64,000 nucleotides of DNA from Luteitalea sp. (GCA_009377495.1 WHTZ01000003.1:124001-188000); one strand, 5' to 3'; counted from the first letter of the stretch, positions 9,075 to 18,663 are shown. Made by a program: numbers and translations. The notes: generated by a model from the sequence alone, not told the origin.

Positions 9075-9488
9075 TCACCGCTTCGGCGGAGCGATGAAAT
9101 CGATCACCTGACGGTCGTTCCGTCGATAGACGCTGAAGTCCCTGCGGTCGACGGTGAGCACCTGTGATCGTGTGTGCGACTCGCTCATGACGACGATCGA
9201 TGCATCGGCCAGGTCCATTTGCCGATAACGCGCCATCAGCGTACGGATGCGTGGCCAGTGCGTCCATATGTCGAAGTCGAGGCGAAGCGCTTCGCGTTCG
9301 AGCAGTTGGAACAGCGGATCGACCTCCACGTCGTCTTCGCGCAAGAAGTACACGGCTTCAGTGAGGACGGGTTCGCAGGTGAGCATCGGCGGACGCACAT
9401 GTTTCATCACCGCGACCGCCCAGGCGTGATGCGCGTCATTGCGATTGAGATAGGCAACGAGTGGGCCGGTGTCGCAGATCGTGATCAC
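9075..9488 (-). CDS. PIN-domain ribonuclease toxin (VapC-like)
   Basis: This 137-residue protein is a complete PIN domain. The first acidic residue is in ICDTGPLVAYLNR (Asp6), there is a conserved Glu in EPVLTEAVYFLR (about Glu44), and a C-terminal acidic pair in MDLADASIVVMSE. PIN toxins are Mg-dependent ribonucleases that cleave tRNA or rRNA and are neutralised by a DNA-binding partner. It overlaps the upstream ribbon-helix-helix gene by four bases (ATGA, 9485-9488), the normal antitoxin-then-toxin order. The module sits between two ADOP genes on the same strand. Confidence 0.9.
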   Translation of the reverse strand: MITICDTGPLVAYLNRNDAHHAWAVAVMKHVRPPMLTCEPVLTEAVYFLREDDVEVDPLFQLLEREALRLDFDIWTHWPRIRTLMARYRQMDLADASIVVMSESHTRSQVLTVDRRDFSVYRRNDRQVIDFIAPPKR

Positions 9489-9709
9489 GATCGCCTAAAC
9501 CTGCGCCGTGCGTTTGTCGCCGCCCTCCGCCCGCCGGCAAGGCTACCTGCCAGGTCGGAGGTCATCGCGTAGACCGATCGACTGCTTCGATCGAGCGGAG
9601 CCTCCACGCGCTCGCGAACGAGCGCGGCGACACTCCGTCCGGTCTCTCGCGACTGGCGCTTGAGTCGCCGCAGGGTTGTTTCCGGGAGCTTGATCGTGAT
9701 GCCCTTCAT
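9485..9709 (-). CDS. Ribbon-helix-helix antitoxin
   Basis: This protein of about 74 residues begins MKGITIKLPETTLRRLKRQ, the classic beta-strand plus two-helix start of CopG/RHH antitoxins. A basic, disordered C-terminus follows that would wrap the toxin. Members bind their own promoter as dimers and repress the operon. It is translationally coupled to the PIN toxin. The ATG at 9709 fits the family start; an ATG at 9718 or a TTG at 9736 would add a few residues without clear function. The operator was not identified. Confidence 0.82.
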   Translation of the reverse strand: MKGITIKLPETTLRRLKRQSRETGRSVAALVRERVEAPLDRSSRSVYAMTSDLAGSLAGGRRAATNARRRFRRS

Positions 9710-9870
9710 GACGCCCATGCTGGTAGGGTAACTCAATCATGACAGAAGGGCAACACCTAAGGATCTCGGTAGACTGTCTACTCTGATAAGCGTAATAGCT
9801 CTTCCGCCGGACGAACCAGATCGGGAACCGGCTCGTCCTCTCCACGCTCGTGCTGGGATGCTGGCCCGCC

Positions 9871-12318
9871 TCACTCCTGCCGCAGCACGCGGGCAGGGTC
9901 CATCCGCATCGCGCGCAGCGCGGGAATCGCGCACGCCACGGTGGCGACCATCCCGAGCACCAAGATCGCGGCGAGGTAGGCGGTCGTATCGGTCGGTGGC
10001 ACTTCGAAGAGCAGTGACGTGAGGAAACGGCTCAGCGCGAAAGCCCCGATGACGCCCAGGATGAGGCCGACCGTCGCCACGGACAGCCCCTGACGCAGAA
10101 TCATGCCGAGCACGCGTCCGCGCTCGGCACCCAATGCCATCCGGATGCCGATTTCCTGACGTCTCTCAGCGACGGCGTACGACATCACGCCATACGTGCC
10201 AACGGCCGCCAGCGCCAGTGCGACCGCGGCGAAGATACCGAGCAGCAACGTGAGGAAGCGCGGCTCGGCCACCGAGGTGCTCACCACATGCTCGAGTGTA
10301 CCGGGATCCCCGAGCGGCAGACTTGAATCGAGCGCCGCGAGCTCCTGGCGCACCGCCGGCAGGAGACCGAGCGGAGGCGAAGCAGTGCGGAGCACCACGT
10401 TCATGGCACGCGGAATGTTGAATGCCGCGGCCTGCGGGATGTGGAAGTACATCTCGGTGCCGGTCTGTTCCTCGAGCCCACCCTGCTTCACGTCCTTGAC
10501 GATGCCGACGACCGTGAACCACGGCGCGTCGGAGTACGGCCGGATCCGTCGTCCCGTTGGGTTTTGATCCGGATAGAAGACACGTGCGAAGGTCTCATTG
10601 ATGAGCAGTACCGGCGCTGCCTCGCCACCATCCGCAGGACTGAAGGCGCGGCCCTCGACCAGCGGAATGCGCATGGTCTCGAGATAGTCGGTTGTGACGT
10701 TCTGCCAGTAGTCCACGTTCGGGATCGCCATGTCGGTATCAGGCTGGTAGTGATAGCCCTCGAGCTCCATGTTGTTCGCGTTCACGTCACGGCGCGGCGG
10801 CAGCCCGCTCATGACGGCGACATGGGTGACGGCCGGCAGCCCGCGAAGCCGATCACGCAGACGATCGTAGAACGCGACCTGAGACGCGCCATCTGGATAG
10901 CTTGCCTCCGGCAGGAACAACCGAAACGTGAGCAGGTTCTTCGGGTCGAACCCGGGATCCACCCGCAAGAGCGCAGAGAAGCTGCGCAGCATCAGCGCCG
11001 CCCCGACGAGGAGCACGACGGCCAGCGCGACCTCGGAGACCACCAACAGCCGACGCGCGCGCAGCCGAGCTGAGCCGGCAGTCGCGCGCTGGCCACCCTC
11101 GCGCAGCGACATCCCTACGACCCGCTCGGAAAGATTCATGAGAGGAGCCAAGCCGAACAAGATGCCAGTGATCACCGACACTGCGGCCGTGAAGGCCAGG
11201 ACGTTGCCGTCCACACCGATCTCACCGAGGCGCGGGATGCTGTCACCGCTCGTGGCGAGCAGCACGCGGAGCCCCGCCCACGCCAGCAGCACGCCGAGGA
11301 CTCCGCCGACGGCGGCGAGCAGAAGGCTCTCGAGTAGAAACGGTCGCAGCAGGCGCCAGCGTCCGGCGCCGAGCGCAGCACGAACCGCGATCTCCTTCTG
11401 GCGCGACTCTGCACGCACGAGCAGGAGATTGCCGACGTTGGCGCAGGCGATGAGCAACACGAACCCAACGGCGCCCAATAGTAAGAGCAACGCAGGCCGG
11501 ACGCTGCCAACCATCTCATCCTGCAGGCCGTGCGCAATCAACGCGTGGTTGTCCGGGTGCGGGGCGTGCGACCCGCCGAACTCCTCCTGCCACCGCCCCA
11601 TGAGCGAGCCGAGCTCGGTCCTGACACGCTCGAGGGTTACACCGTCGCGCATGCGCGCGATCACGTTCAGAAAATGGTTGCTTCGGTTCTCCTCCCGATT
11701 CGCCGGGTCGAGTGCCACTGGCGTCCAGACCTGGACACCCGCATCGTCGATATCGAAGCCCGGCGGCATGACGCCGACCATCTCCCGTGTCAGCCCGTTG
11801 ACTTGAATGGTCCGTCCGACGATGCTCGGGTCGCCCCCGAGCACGGTGCGCCACAACTCGTCGGAGACGACGGTGACGGAGGGGCCTCCGGGCAGATCCT
11901 CTGCTTCGGTAAACGTGCGCCCCAGCTGAGCCCGCACGCCGAGCGTGGTGAAGACGTCAGCGGTCGCGGACGCCGAGGTGACACGCACCGGGCGGTCGAC
12001 CCCACCAACGCTCGCGAGGCCGGTGCGATAGCCGCCGATGTTCTCAAACGACCGGTTCCAGTCGCGCAGCTCGAGAAACTCGGGCGCCGAGATCCAGAAG
12101 CGGTCGAACCCGAGCGAGGGGAACTGGCTGGCCACCGACACGAGTCGGCTGGACTCGGGGTACGGCAGCGGCCGCAGGAGGACGCCGTTGATGACGCTGA
12201 AGATCGCTGTGTTCGCGCCGATCCCCAGGGCCAGGGTCAGGACGGCCACGGCGGTGAAGCCGGGGCTGCGTCGCAAGGCACCGAGCGCGTAGCGGAGATC
12301 TGCGAAGATTCCTGACAT
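9871..12318 (-). CDS. ADOP-type ABC-transporter permease
   Basis: This 815-residue inner-membrane protein begins close to the first ADOP helix ([22 protein letters not shown], then [19 protein letters not shown]), so it lacks the longer leader of its neighbour. It has two FtsX cores, the first with [19 protein letters not shown] and the second with [19 protein letters not shown], and a MacB-like periplasmic domain after each first helix. It ends PARVLRQE. Together with 6384-9020 it forms a same-strand pair of paralogues separated by the toxin-antitoxin module. Substrate and energy source are unknown; no ATPase gene is nearby. Confidence 0.93.
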   Translation of the reverse strand: MSGIFADLRYALGALRRSPGFTAVAVLTLALGIGANTAIFSVINGVLLRPLPYPESSRLVSVASQFPSLGFDRFWISAPEFLELRDWNRSFENIGGYRTGLASVGGVDRPVRVTSASATADVFTTLGVRAQLGRTFTEAEDLPGGPSVTVVSDELWRTVLGGDPSIVGRTIQVNGLTREMVGVMPPGFDIDDAGVQVWTPVALDPANREENRSNHFLNVIARMRDGVTLERVRTELGSLMGRWQEEFGGSHAPHPDNHALIAHGLQDEMVGSVRPALLLLLGAVGFVLLIACANVGNLLLVRAESRQKEIAVRAALGAGRWRLLRPFLLESLLLAAVGGVLGVLLAWAGLRVLLATSGDSIPRLGEIGVDGNVLAFTAAVSVITGILFGLAPLMNLSERVVGMSLREGGQRATAGSARLRARRLLVVSEVALAVVLLVGAALMLRSFSALLRVDPGFDPKNLLTFRLFLPEASYPDGASQVAFYDRLRDRLRGLPAVTHVAVMSGLPPRRDVNANNMELEGYHYQPDTDMAIPNVDYWQNVTTDYLETMRIPLVEGRAFSPADGGEAAPVLLINETFARVFYPDQNPTGRRIRPYSDAPWFTVVGIVKDVKQGGLEEQTGTEMYFHIPQAAAFNIPRAMNVVLRTASPPLGLLPAVRQELAALDSSLPLGDPGTLEHVVSTSVAEPRFLTLLLGIFAAVALALAAVGTYGVMSYAVAERRQEIGIRMALGAERGRVLGMILRQGLSVATVGLILGVIGAFALSRFLTSLLFEVPPTDTTAYLAAILVLGMVATVACAIPALRAMRMDPARVLRQE

Positions 12319-12390
12319 ATCCCTCCCGTCACGGTCGCCGCGTCATCCGCTACGTTTTACCACGGTCGCCGTCGATCAACGCTTCCGCAG

Positions 12391-12521
12391 TTCTAGCGGG
12401 CCGCGACCTTCGGCCGCGCCCCCCGACGCTCACTCGACGCACCGAAACTTGACTCAAAGAGTCAAGTTTTCGCTGCCTCAAGGGTTCTAGCGGGCCGCGA
12501 CCGTCGGCCGCGCCCCGACGC
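12391..12521. repeat. Direct repeat of about 37-39 bp flanking a hairpin
   Basis: Copy 1 (12391-12429) and copy 2 (12485-12521) both start TTCTAGCGGGCCGCGACC and continue TCGGCCGCGCCCC. They differ by one base and by the length of a C run. The 55 bases between them hold the perfect palindrome at 12445-12469. The second copy runs straight into the decayed HNH gene, so the repeat may mark an insertion or slippage event there. Confidence 0.7.
12445..12469. other. Perfect 11-bp inverted repeat with AAA loop
   Basis: Arms AAACTTGACTC (12445-12455) and GAGTCAAGTTT (12459-12469) are exact complements around AAA. On the plus strand the stem runs into TTTT, so it could act as an intrinsic terminator, and it is also AT-richer than its surroundings. 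It lies between two divergent genes, where an operator is equally possible. Confidence 0.55.
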
Positions 12522-13302
12522 GGAGGTCGAGCGGCTGGTGCGCGCGTCGCGCCGGGTCGATCGGCTGACTGAAGCCCGGGAAACCGCGTGGCGACACGCG
12601 CAGCGGCACCTCGAGACCTGGGTGGATGAGGACGGGATGGTGGTGATCCGCGGCCGGCTCACCCCGGAGCTCGGGGCGGTGGTGCACCGGGCGCTCGAGG
12701 CGGCGGCCGATCGGCTCTTCCGAGAAACCGCGGGCGTACCAAACGACGACGGCACGGTGGAGGTCACCGCGGGCCAATGTCGCGCGGATGCCCTTGGCGT
12801 CCTGGCCGAAAGCGCGCTGGCCAGTGACCTGGATCGCGGGACCGCGGGCGATCGGTACCAAGTGGTGATTCATGTCGACGAGGACACGCTGAAGGAGAGC
12901 GCCGGCGACGCAGCCGAGCCCGACACGGGACAGGCGATCCTGGAGGCCGCGGACGGCGCGTACCTTTCTGCGGAAACGTGACGGCGGATCGCCTGCGACG
13001 CGTCGACCGTGGTGATGCGGCATGCGCGAGACGGCACCGTGCTCGATGTCGGCCGGAAGCGGCGGACGATCCCGCCGGCGATCCGCCGGGCGCTCACCGC
13101 GCGCGATCGCCGCTGCCGCTTTCCGGGCTGCACCGCGCGACATTGCGAGGCACACCACGTTCAGCATTGGTCGGAGGGCGGCGCGACGCGGCTCACCAAT
13201 CTCGCCTTACTCTGCAAACGGCATCATCGGGCCGTGCATGAAGAGGGCTTCACGCTCACCCTGGGCGCCGATGGGACGGTCGGCGTCTGTCGGCCGGATG
13301 GC
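12520..13302 (+). pseudogene. DUF222/HNH endonuclease-like gene, 5'-truncated and with an internal stop
   Basis: Read in one frame, this segment matches the intact gene at 24084-25550 (minus strand) from its middle to the HNH motif: first VERLVRASRRVDR, then a DUF222 end, then RCRFPGCTARHCEAHHVQHW and LLCKRHHRAVHEEG. A TGA at 12979-12981 replaces the TTG leucine of the paralogue, and the first about 150 codons are missing. Similarity to the paralogue stops abruptly after the codons for RPDG at 13302. Genes of this type are repetitive and mobile in several phyla. The 5' boundary falls at the second copy of the 12391/12485 direct repeat. Confidence 0.85.
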
Positions 13303-13306
13303 GCGA

Positions 13307-13564
13307 CTGAACAACGCTCCACGCGAGCCCCGGCACGCCATGATCGCTCTCGAGGATCACCGTCGGGGCGGCTTTACCCGAACAATGCAGGTTCAATCTT
13401 CTGCCTCCCACATCGACCGATCGGCCGATGTGCGGGAACCGCTGTGCATCCGTCCGTGCGCCGATCTGCTCGTAAACGACGCCCGTGAGGGCGAGCAGCG
13501 CGACGGCGACTGCAGTCAAACGGGCCAGCCGGAACGATCCGCGAATGACGTGGCCAAGAATCAT
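13307..13564 (-). pseudogene. Alpha/beta hydrolase, N-terminal fragment
   Basis: Eighty-six codons from ATG 13564 give a membrane anchor or signal (residues 10-31) and then the start of a secreted alpha/beta hydrolase: GRSVDVGGRRLNLHCSGK, PTVILES and GVPGLAW. The serine-nucleophile elbow and all later catalytic residues are missing. The homology ends within about four bases of where the HNH pseudogene homology ends on the other strand. The HNH segment has therefore replaced the 3' part of this gene. Confidence 0.6.
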
Positions 13565-13681
13565 CCCTGGGCCTTGCGGTTTCTGTCCGGAGGATCAGCA
13601 TGAGAGCTGCGAGGAGAGCGGGAGGCAGCAGTCTACTCTGACAAGCGTGCTCCGCCGCTAACGTGCTCACACGACGCGGCT

Positions 13682-14386
13682 TCAGATCCACGTTCCCGCG
13701 ACCTCTCCCCGCAACGTCGTCGTGTTCGCAGCGCGCAACGCGTCGCGCAATTCCGCGACCGATCGAAACGGCTGGTTGCGAATCTCTCTCGCTGCGATCT
13801 CAATCGGAATCTTCGCCCCGCCAAACGCGTCCGGTGTTACGACGACGCGCGTGCCGGAGCATTGGACCGTCCACTCCCCGAACCGTTGTTCGTCGGTCGA
13901 GCCGGTGCAGAAGGCGAGCGAGATCAAATCGCCGAGACGAACGAACGGGTAATCGGCCACGAGATCGTCGAGCGGCATCCCGCTCGCGCGCAGCATGGCG
14001 TGCCGCGCCGCTTCCATCTCGGCGAAGAACGGCCTCCACTCGGCCGCGGATCGAAATCGGTCGTACACCGTGAGTGCATGCTGCGCGACCAGTGCCGCAG
14101 CCCATGGATCAGCCACGAGTCGCGCGACGGCGCGTGGCCACACCCCGTGGCGCACGCTGAGCGGCGCGCTGACGAAATCGACAACGTTGCCGGTCTTGGG
14201 ATTCACGGTTGGCGCTGCGTCTTCCTCTGCCCACCCGTTGTCGTGCTCGGCAATTGCGTGGAGAATCGCGTCCCGCCGCGGCCGAGCCGCAAGCTGGACG
14301 CAGTGCTCCATGATCCGCCGCGCGAGATGCGCGTGATCGGGCTGAGTCATCAGCTGGACGCGGTCACGAACAGGACGGACGATCAC
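13682..14386 (-). CDS. DUF3891 family protein
   Basis: This protein of about 234 residues has the DUF3891 pattern: an opening VRPVRDRVQLMTQPDHAHLA, then HDNGWAEEDAAPTVN, a helical middle, and a C-terminal beta-rich part. Family members resemble HD-type hydrolase folds, but no activity is established. The start chosen is GTG 14386, preceded by AGGTG; the longer open frame upstream overlaps the AhpD fragment and looks spurious. It follows the AhpD-like gene on the same strand with 31 bases between, so the two were probably co-transcribed before the AhpD promoter was lost. Confidence 0.75.
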   Translation of the reverse strand: MIVRPVRDRVQLMTQPDHAHLARRIMEHCVQLAARPRRDAILHAIAEHDNGWAEEDAAPTVNPKTGNVVDFVSAPLSVRHGVWPRAVARLVADPWAAALVAQHALTVYDRFRSAAEWRPFFAEMEAARHAMLRASGMPLDDLVADYPFVRLGDLISLAFCTGSTDEQRFGEWTVQCSGTRVVVTPDAFGGAKIPIEIAAREIRNQPFRSVAELRDALRAANTTTLRGEVAGTWI

Positions 14387-14417
14387 TTCGCAACACCTGT
14401 GATAGGGAATTGTGGGA

Positions 14418-14753
14418 TCAGGCTGTAACCCTCGCTGGCTCGTACGTGCCGGGGTAGAGTCTAGCGGCAATGGATAAGCGGTTCCAGGCATTGATCGCCG
14501 CGACGGCCAGGGTGAGGTCGGCCAGTTCCTTCTCGCCAAAGTGGGCGCGCACCTCGTCGTAGACGGCGTCGGGAACATGCCCATCGGCAACGAGCGTCAC
14601 CGCTTCGGCCCATGCCACGGCCGCTCGCTCGCGCGCGCTGTAGTACGGGCACTCGCGCCATGCATCGAGCGAATATAGCCGCTGCTCGTTCTCACCTGCG
14701 GCACGGAGGTCCTTCCAGTGCATGTCCAGACAGTAGGCGCATCCGTTGATCTG
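14418..14753 (-). pseudogene. AhpD-like carboxymuconolactone decarboxylase protein, 5'-truncated
   Basis: From QINGCAYCLDMHWKD onwards this is the AhpD-type alkylhydroperoxidase core, with the CxxC-x3-H active site (CAYCLDMH) intact and the usual tail (LDAWRECPYYSARERAALAW-like, AINAWNRL). The family normally has about 40 more residues before this motif, including the first helices. Here they are replaced by MSTRPIR, and the frame then runs into an oppositely oriented gene fragment. The ORF could start at ATG 14774 and give 118 residues. Promoter and N-terminus are missing, so function is doubtful. Confidence 0.75.
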
Positions 14754-14790
14754 CCTGATCGGGCGGGTGCTCATCTCGCAGAGTACGTGT

Positions 14791-15615
14791 GTCGCAGTGG
14801 AAGAACCCGGTTATCCCCAGGCGCGGCGGCTGTTTCGAAGCCTTGGTGCGTCCGTGGTTGGCGTGCCCGTGGACGACGAGGGGCTGAATGTGGATGCGAT
14901 TCCCGGGAATGCGCGTCTTGTGTACGTCACGCCTTCTCACCAGTTTCCGCTTGGCACCGCGATGTCGCTCCAACGGCGGACCGCGCTTCTCGCGTGGGCC
15001 GAGCGGCGCGGCGCTGTTGTCATCGAGGACGATTACGACAGTGAATTCCGCTTCGAGGGCCGTCCCCTCGACCCGATTCAAAGCTTGGATCGCACTGGTC
15101 GGGTGATATACGTCGGCTCGTTCTCGAAGGTCCTGCTGCCAACCTTGAGGCTTGGGTTTCTCGTCGCGCCGGTGTCCCTCCAGCCTGCACTGCTCGCCGC
15201 CAAGCAGCTCACCGACTGGCACGGCGAGTGGGCCACCCAGGCGGCCCTCGCGCGGTTCATCGACCAGGGACTCCTGGCGCGGCACATCCGCAGGGTGGCG
15301 CGGGAATATGCGAACCGTTACGCACAGATCGCTGACTCGCTCGAACATCGTTTCGGCGGTTGGTTACGCTCGATCCCTGCCGCCGCAGGGCTGCACGTGG
15401 CAGCCGACGTGAGACCGGGTACGTCGGTGGACGTCGCGCGGGCGGTGCGTCGTGCGGAAGCGCGTGGCGTCAGGGTGGGCACACTTTCGGATTTCTACGC
15501 TGGGACCCCGGTCCGGGCCGGACTCGTCATCGGGTTTGGCGCGATTCCGACCTTGCGGATCGACGAAGGCATGAGACGACTCGCGGCGAGTTTCGGCCAC
15601 CGCACCAACGCCTGA
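14791..15615 (+). pseudogene. MocR-type (GntR/aminotransferase) regulator, 5'-truncated
   Basis: Similarity begins at VAVEEPGYPQARRLF, inside the aminotransferase-like domain. It continues normally through IEDDYDSEFR, the PLP-lysine region VGSFSKVLLPTLRLG, and the C-terminal domain. The N-terminal winged-helix DNA-binding domain and the first part of the aminotransferase fold (roughly 180 residues) are gone. MocR regulators are often divergently transcribed from an AhpD/carboxymuconolactone-decarboxylase gene, and exactly such a gene, also 5'-truncated, lies head-to-head. Both lost their 5' halves in one deletion centred on 14754-14790. Confidence 0.8.
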
Positions 15616-15784
15616 GCGGCAGGCGCGCTCGCGCTCTTGCGTGCGACGCAGTGGGGGCTTTGAACATTCGTTGCGACCAGATCGACGAAAATACACGCAA
15701 CGGGTGTTCCGTTCACTTCCGCGAAGACCGGTCTAATTGTGAAGGTTGCCGCCTACCACGGACGCCGTGATCTGAGGAACGTGA

Positions 15785-16584
15785 ATGCCTGAAACAGACT
15801 CGCTCCAGATTGACCAGATTCCTGCGCGGTTTCGGCCGGCCGTGCTCCGCATTCAGCAATTGCATGCAGTTGAGCGGTATCAGGCTGCCTACATCTTCGG
15901 GTCGGTTGCGCGTGGTGAGGCCACAGCGGCGAGCGATCTCGATGTCCATGTGGTGGTCGATGACCAGAACCCGTGCGCCAGCATCAATCATCCGATCATC
16001 AACGGCGTGAAGCTGGACCTGACGTTTCTCTCGTATGAGCAACTTGTCACTCGGACCGAGCGCGAGATCGACAAAGGGGAGCGCGTCCCGATGGTAGCGG
16101 AATCGATGATCGTCTTCGACAAAACCGGCGAGCTCACATGCCTGCGCGCGTCTGCGCAACACGCCTGTCCGAAACCATGCACGGCTCGGAGTATCGAGCG
16201 ATTCAGTTCCTCATGTTTCACCTCAACGACAAAGCGGAACGGTTGCTGACCACTGACCCGTTTGGGGCCTTGCTGGTCATGCACACCAGTGTGAGCGACC
16301 TGGTAAACACGCACTATCGGATTCAGCGTCGGTGGCGACTCAGCAGCAAACGCGTACTCGCCGATCTACGCGGTTGGCATCCCGCCCTGGCGGTCTTGGT
16401 GGAGCGCTTTGTCTGTGCAGCAGATGTACAGCCAAAATTTGCGATCTGGACGGAGATCATCGACTACGTGATGGCTCCCCTTGGTGGCCGGCAACCGATT
16501 GCGGACATGAACTGTGGGTGCGTGGTGTGTCACCACGATCTTGCGATGCTTGCGGGCCACGAGTCTACTGGACTCTGGTGTTGA
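15785..16584 (+). pseudogene. Nucleotidyltransferase-domain protein with a frameshift
   Basis: The first frame (from ATG 15785, with GAGGAA before it) has an MNT-type nucleotidyltransferase core, GSVARGEATAASDLDVHVVV, with the catalytic GS and DxD-like residues. A second frame from about 16190 to 16584 continues the family with AIQFLMFHLNDKAERLL and GGRQPIADMNCGCVVCHHD. The two halves join by a one-base shift between about 16165 and 16200, so this is one gene of about 265 codons with one frameshift. The frameshift could be real decay or an assembly error. Such proteins modify small molecules or protein partners; the substrate is unknown. Confidence 0.72.
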
Positions 16585-16800
16585 GCGGATCGCTCGTGGA
16601 CAACACTCGGCCCACGGACATCGGCCCGCGATCGACGTCAATGACGGGCGTCAAGGACGACACTGTCGTCGTGCGCGCAGTGACGGAATCCAAAGTGCAC
16701 CGTAGTACCATCCCCTTCGGAGACATGCGATATTGCACCGAGCTCATCCACACGCGTTGTGCCCGTGGTCGGGTTCATCGTGTTCACAGGAGGTTCTGAG

Positions 16801-17343
16801 ATGACTTTCCGCCGCTTGCCGTTTGTTGTCCTCCTGCCGGCCGCCGTACTGTGCGCGTTCTTTGTTGGTCGCCAGAGCTCGTCTGTCCCACTCGCTGCAG
16901 CCGCCGGTCTCCCAGACCTCGGCCGCGCGCACTTCTCCGGCTGGCACGCGGGACGCGGGCTCGTGGTCGTGCCGAGCGAGTTCACTCCGGAGGAGACCGC
17001 GGAGCGACTCGAGCTGGCCGCGACCGAGGGCGGCGCCAACGTGGTTGCCGACATCGACCACGCCGCCGCAGCGGCGGGGGCCGGGCTCGAGCTGCGGCCC
17101 ACGCGCGTGCTCCTCATCGGCAACCCAAACGCCGGGACGCCGCTCATGGTGGCCAGTCAGATCACCGGCATCGATCTGCCGCTGAAGTTCGTGATCTACG
17201 AGGACGCCCAAGGCCGAGTGCTGCTGGCCTACAACAGCGCCTGGTACCTAAGGCGCCGGCACCGTATTCGTGGTGAGGACGAGCTGCTTCGCATGATCGA
17301 GGCCAACCAGCGCGCGCTGGCCGCGGCGGCGACCCAAAGCTGA
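16801..17343 (+). CDS. DUF302 domain protein with N-terminal anchor
   Basis: This 180-residue protein has a signal peptide or anchor (residues 7-24, rich in V, L and A). A DUF302 domain follows (about residues 50-150), with GLVVVPSEFTPEETAERL and RPTRVLLIGNPNAGTPLM, the conserved GNPxxG-type turn of the family. DUF302 proteins are small, mostly periplasmic or membrane-linked, and are of unknown biochemical function, often near redox or stress genes. ATG 16801 was chosen over an upstream GTG because GGAGG lies six to seven bases before it. It stands alone between a decayed nucleotidyltransferase and a convergent YCII gene. Confidence 0.88.
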   Translation: MTFRRLPFVVLLPAAVLCAFFVGRQSSSVPLAAAAGLPDLGRAHFSGWHAGRGLVVVPSEFTPEETAERLELAATEGGANVVADIDHAAAAAGAGLELRPTRVLLIGNPNAGTPLMVASQITGIDLPLKFVIYEDAQGRVLLAYNSAWYLRRRHRIRGEDELLRMIEANQRALAAAATQS

Positions 17344-17458
17344 CTCGAGGGTTGGACCTCGGGTTCATCGGGGATGAGTTGGACGGCCACCGCGTGACCG
17401 TATTCATGACGGAACACACGTTCGATCTCAGAGGTCGGGAGGGCCGGCATGCCAGGTA

Positions 17459-17815
17459 TCAGCAGTGCTCGCCGTCCTCATGGAGCGGCCGAACTTCGAT
17501 TGGGAGGGTGATCGCCCTGGCAAGCTTCCGGCCCCATTCGAGCGCGGCGTCGAGATCAGGCGCCTTGATGACCGTAAATCCACCGATGTGCTCTTTGCCC
17601 TCAACGTACGGGCCGTCGGTCGTGAGCACGTCGTCGTCCTTCAGTCGCACCACGGTCGCTGTGCTCGGAGCGTGCAGTCCCCCGGCGAAAACCCACGCGC
17701 CGGCGGCCTTGAGCTCCTCGCGCAAGGCATTGACGTCTCGCATGATCGGCTCCAGGATCTCCGGCGGAGGAGGATCTCCGTCGGGCTGATAAATACTGAG
17801 CAGGTACTGCTTCAT
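17459..17815 (-). CDS. YCII-related (DGPF-domain) protein
   Basis: This 118-residue protein opens with KQYLLSIYQPDGDPP. It contains the DGPF-family pattern DGPYVEGKEHIGGFTVIKAPDLDAALEW, and the expected dimeric ferredoxin-like fold. Members are small cytoplasmic proteins, often encoded next to ECF sigma factors; none is visible here. The ATG at 17815 follows GAGGAGG, whereas an upstream GTG would only add a basic tail. No catalytic role is established for this subgroup. Confidence 0.9.
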   Translation of the reverse strand: MKQYLLSIYQPDGDPPPPEILEPIMRDVNALREELKAAGAWVFAGGLHAPSTATVVRLKDDDVLTTDGPYVEGKEHIGGFTVIKAPDLDAALEWGRKLARAITLPIEVRPLHEDGEHC

Positions 17816-17931
17816 CTGGTGTTCCTCCTCGACGTTACGGCCGGCACCGTGCCGGCTTCTCACCCTCTATATACGAACGGTTTCCGTCCCGATCGACATG
17901 GGACAGCGTCTGGCTGCGCCTCCCGGAGCAT

Positions 17932-18663
17932 CTAGGCGTAGCTCAGCTGTTCATCCCAGTCGCTTGGCCGCCCCTCAGGTGTGAGGTCGAACAGGTTCCA
18001 GACCGGCTCGAGAGTGCCCACGTGACGGGGATCTTGTCCAGGGTCGGTCGGCGCATAGAGAAGCTCGGAGCCCCAGAAGTGACGGATCACTCCGCCGTCG
18101 CGGTGAAACACATTCAGCATTGGCCTTTGCGCTCCTTCCGCGGTCTCGCCGAGGTAGTCACGGTTGTAGGTGTTGCCAGCGGAGGATAGCAGCCGCAACC
18201 GTCGCCATCCACGCTCCTTGGCGAAGGTGAGGATGCGCGGCAGGGGCGACTTCGCGACGACGGCGAGGTTGATGTGCTGGCTCGCGTGCTGCACGGCGCC
18301 GTCGAGCTGATCGAGCAGGGCGACGCACGATGGGCAGGGACCCTCCTCGAGCTTCAGGGCCGCCGTCTGTCCGCTCGCGGGCCCCGGCCGGTCGTCGCCG
18401 GCGTCCCGCGGGAACATGAAGCTGTAGATGACGAGCGAGCTCCTGCCAGGCGCGAACAGCTCCGACAACCTCACGTTGGTTGCGGTGCCGTCCGCTCCAT
18501 TACCCTGGAACACGTAGTCGTCCGGGACCGTCCCACCAAGCGGCAGCTGACGTCTCGCGGCGGCCACCGCCTCGGTCGCGCGGCGCAGCTCAATCTCGTG
18601 CGCCAATAGCCGGTCGCGCGCCGCTCGGTACTCCGCTGACTCTCCTGGAAACCGAACGCTCAT
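17932..18663 (-). CDS. DUF899 thioredoxin-like protein
   Basis: This 243-residue protein is a full-length DUF899 member. A helical start (YRAARDRLLAHEIELRRATEAVA) is followed by a thioredoxin-like fold with the motif EEGPCPSCVALLD (a CxxC pair) and a conserved C-terminus NVFHRDGGVIRHFWGSELL. The family is related to peroxiredoxin/thioredoxin folds, and a detoxification or redox role is assumed rather than shown. GGGAGGAG precedes the ATG by about seven bases. It is divergent from the sulfatase gene with an 84-base intergenic region that must hold both promoters. Confidence 0.88.
   Translation of the reverse strand: MSVRFPGESAEYRAARDRLLAHEIELRRATEAVAAARRQLPLGGTVPDDYVFQGNGADGTATNVRLSELFAPGRSSLVIYSFMFPRDAGDDRPGPASGQTAALKLEEGPCPSCVALLDQLDGAVQHASQHINLAVVAKSPLPRILTFAKERGWRRLRLLSSAGNTYNRDYLGETAEGAQRPMLNVFHRDGGVIRHFWGSELLYAPTDPGQDPRHVGTLEPVWNLFDLTPEGRPSDWDEQLSYA

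Noticed and set aside
8100-9167. 355-codon plus-strand frame opposite the 6384-9020 ADOP
   Set aside because: It reads as low-complexity charged sequence with no signal or domain and runs into the toxin gene. Shadow of a high-GC coding strand.
12979-12981. In-frame TGA in the DUF222-HNH segment as a selenocysteine codon
   Set aside because: The paralogue has leucine here, no redox motif is nearby, and the gene has lost its 5' end. It is a nonsense mutation in a decaying copy.
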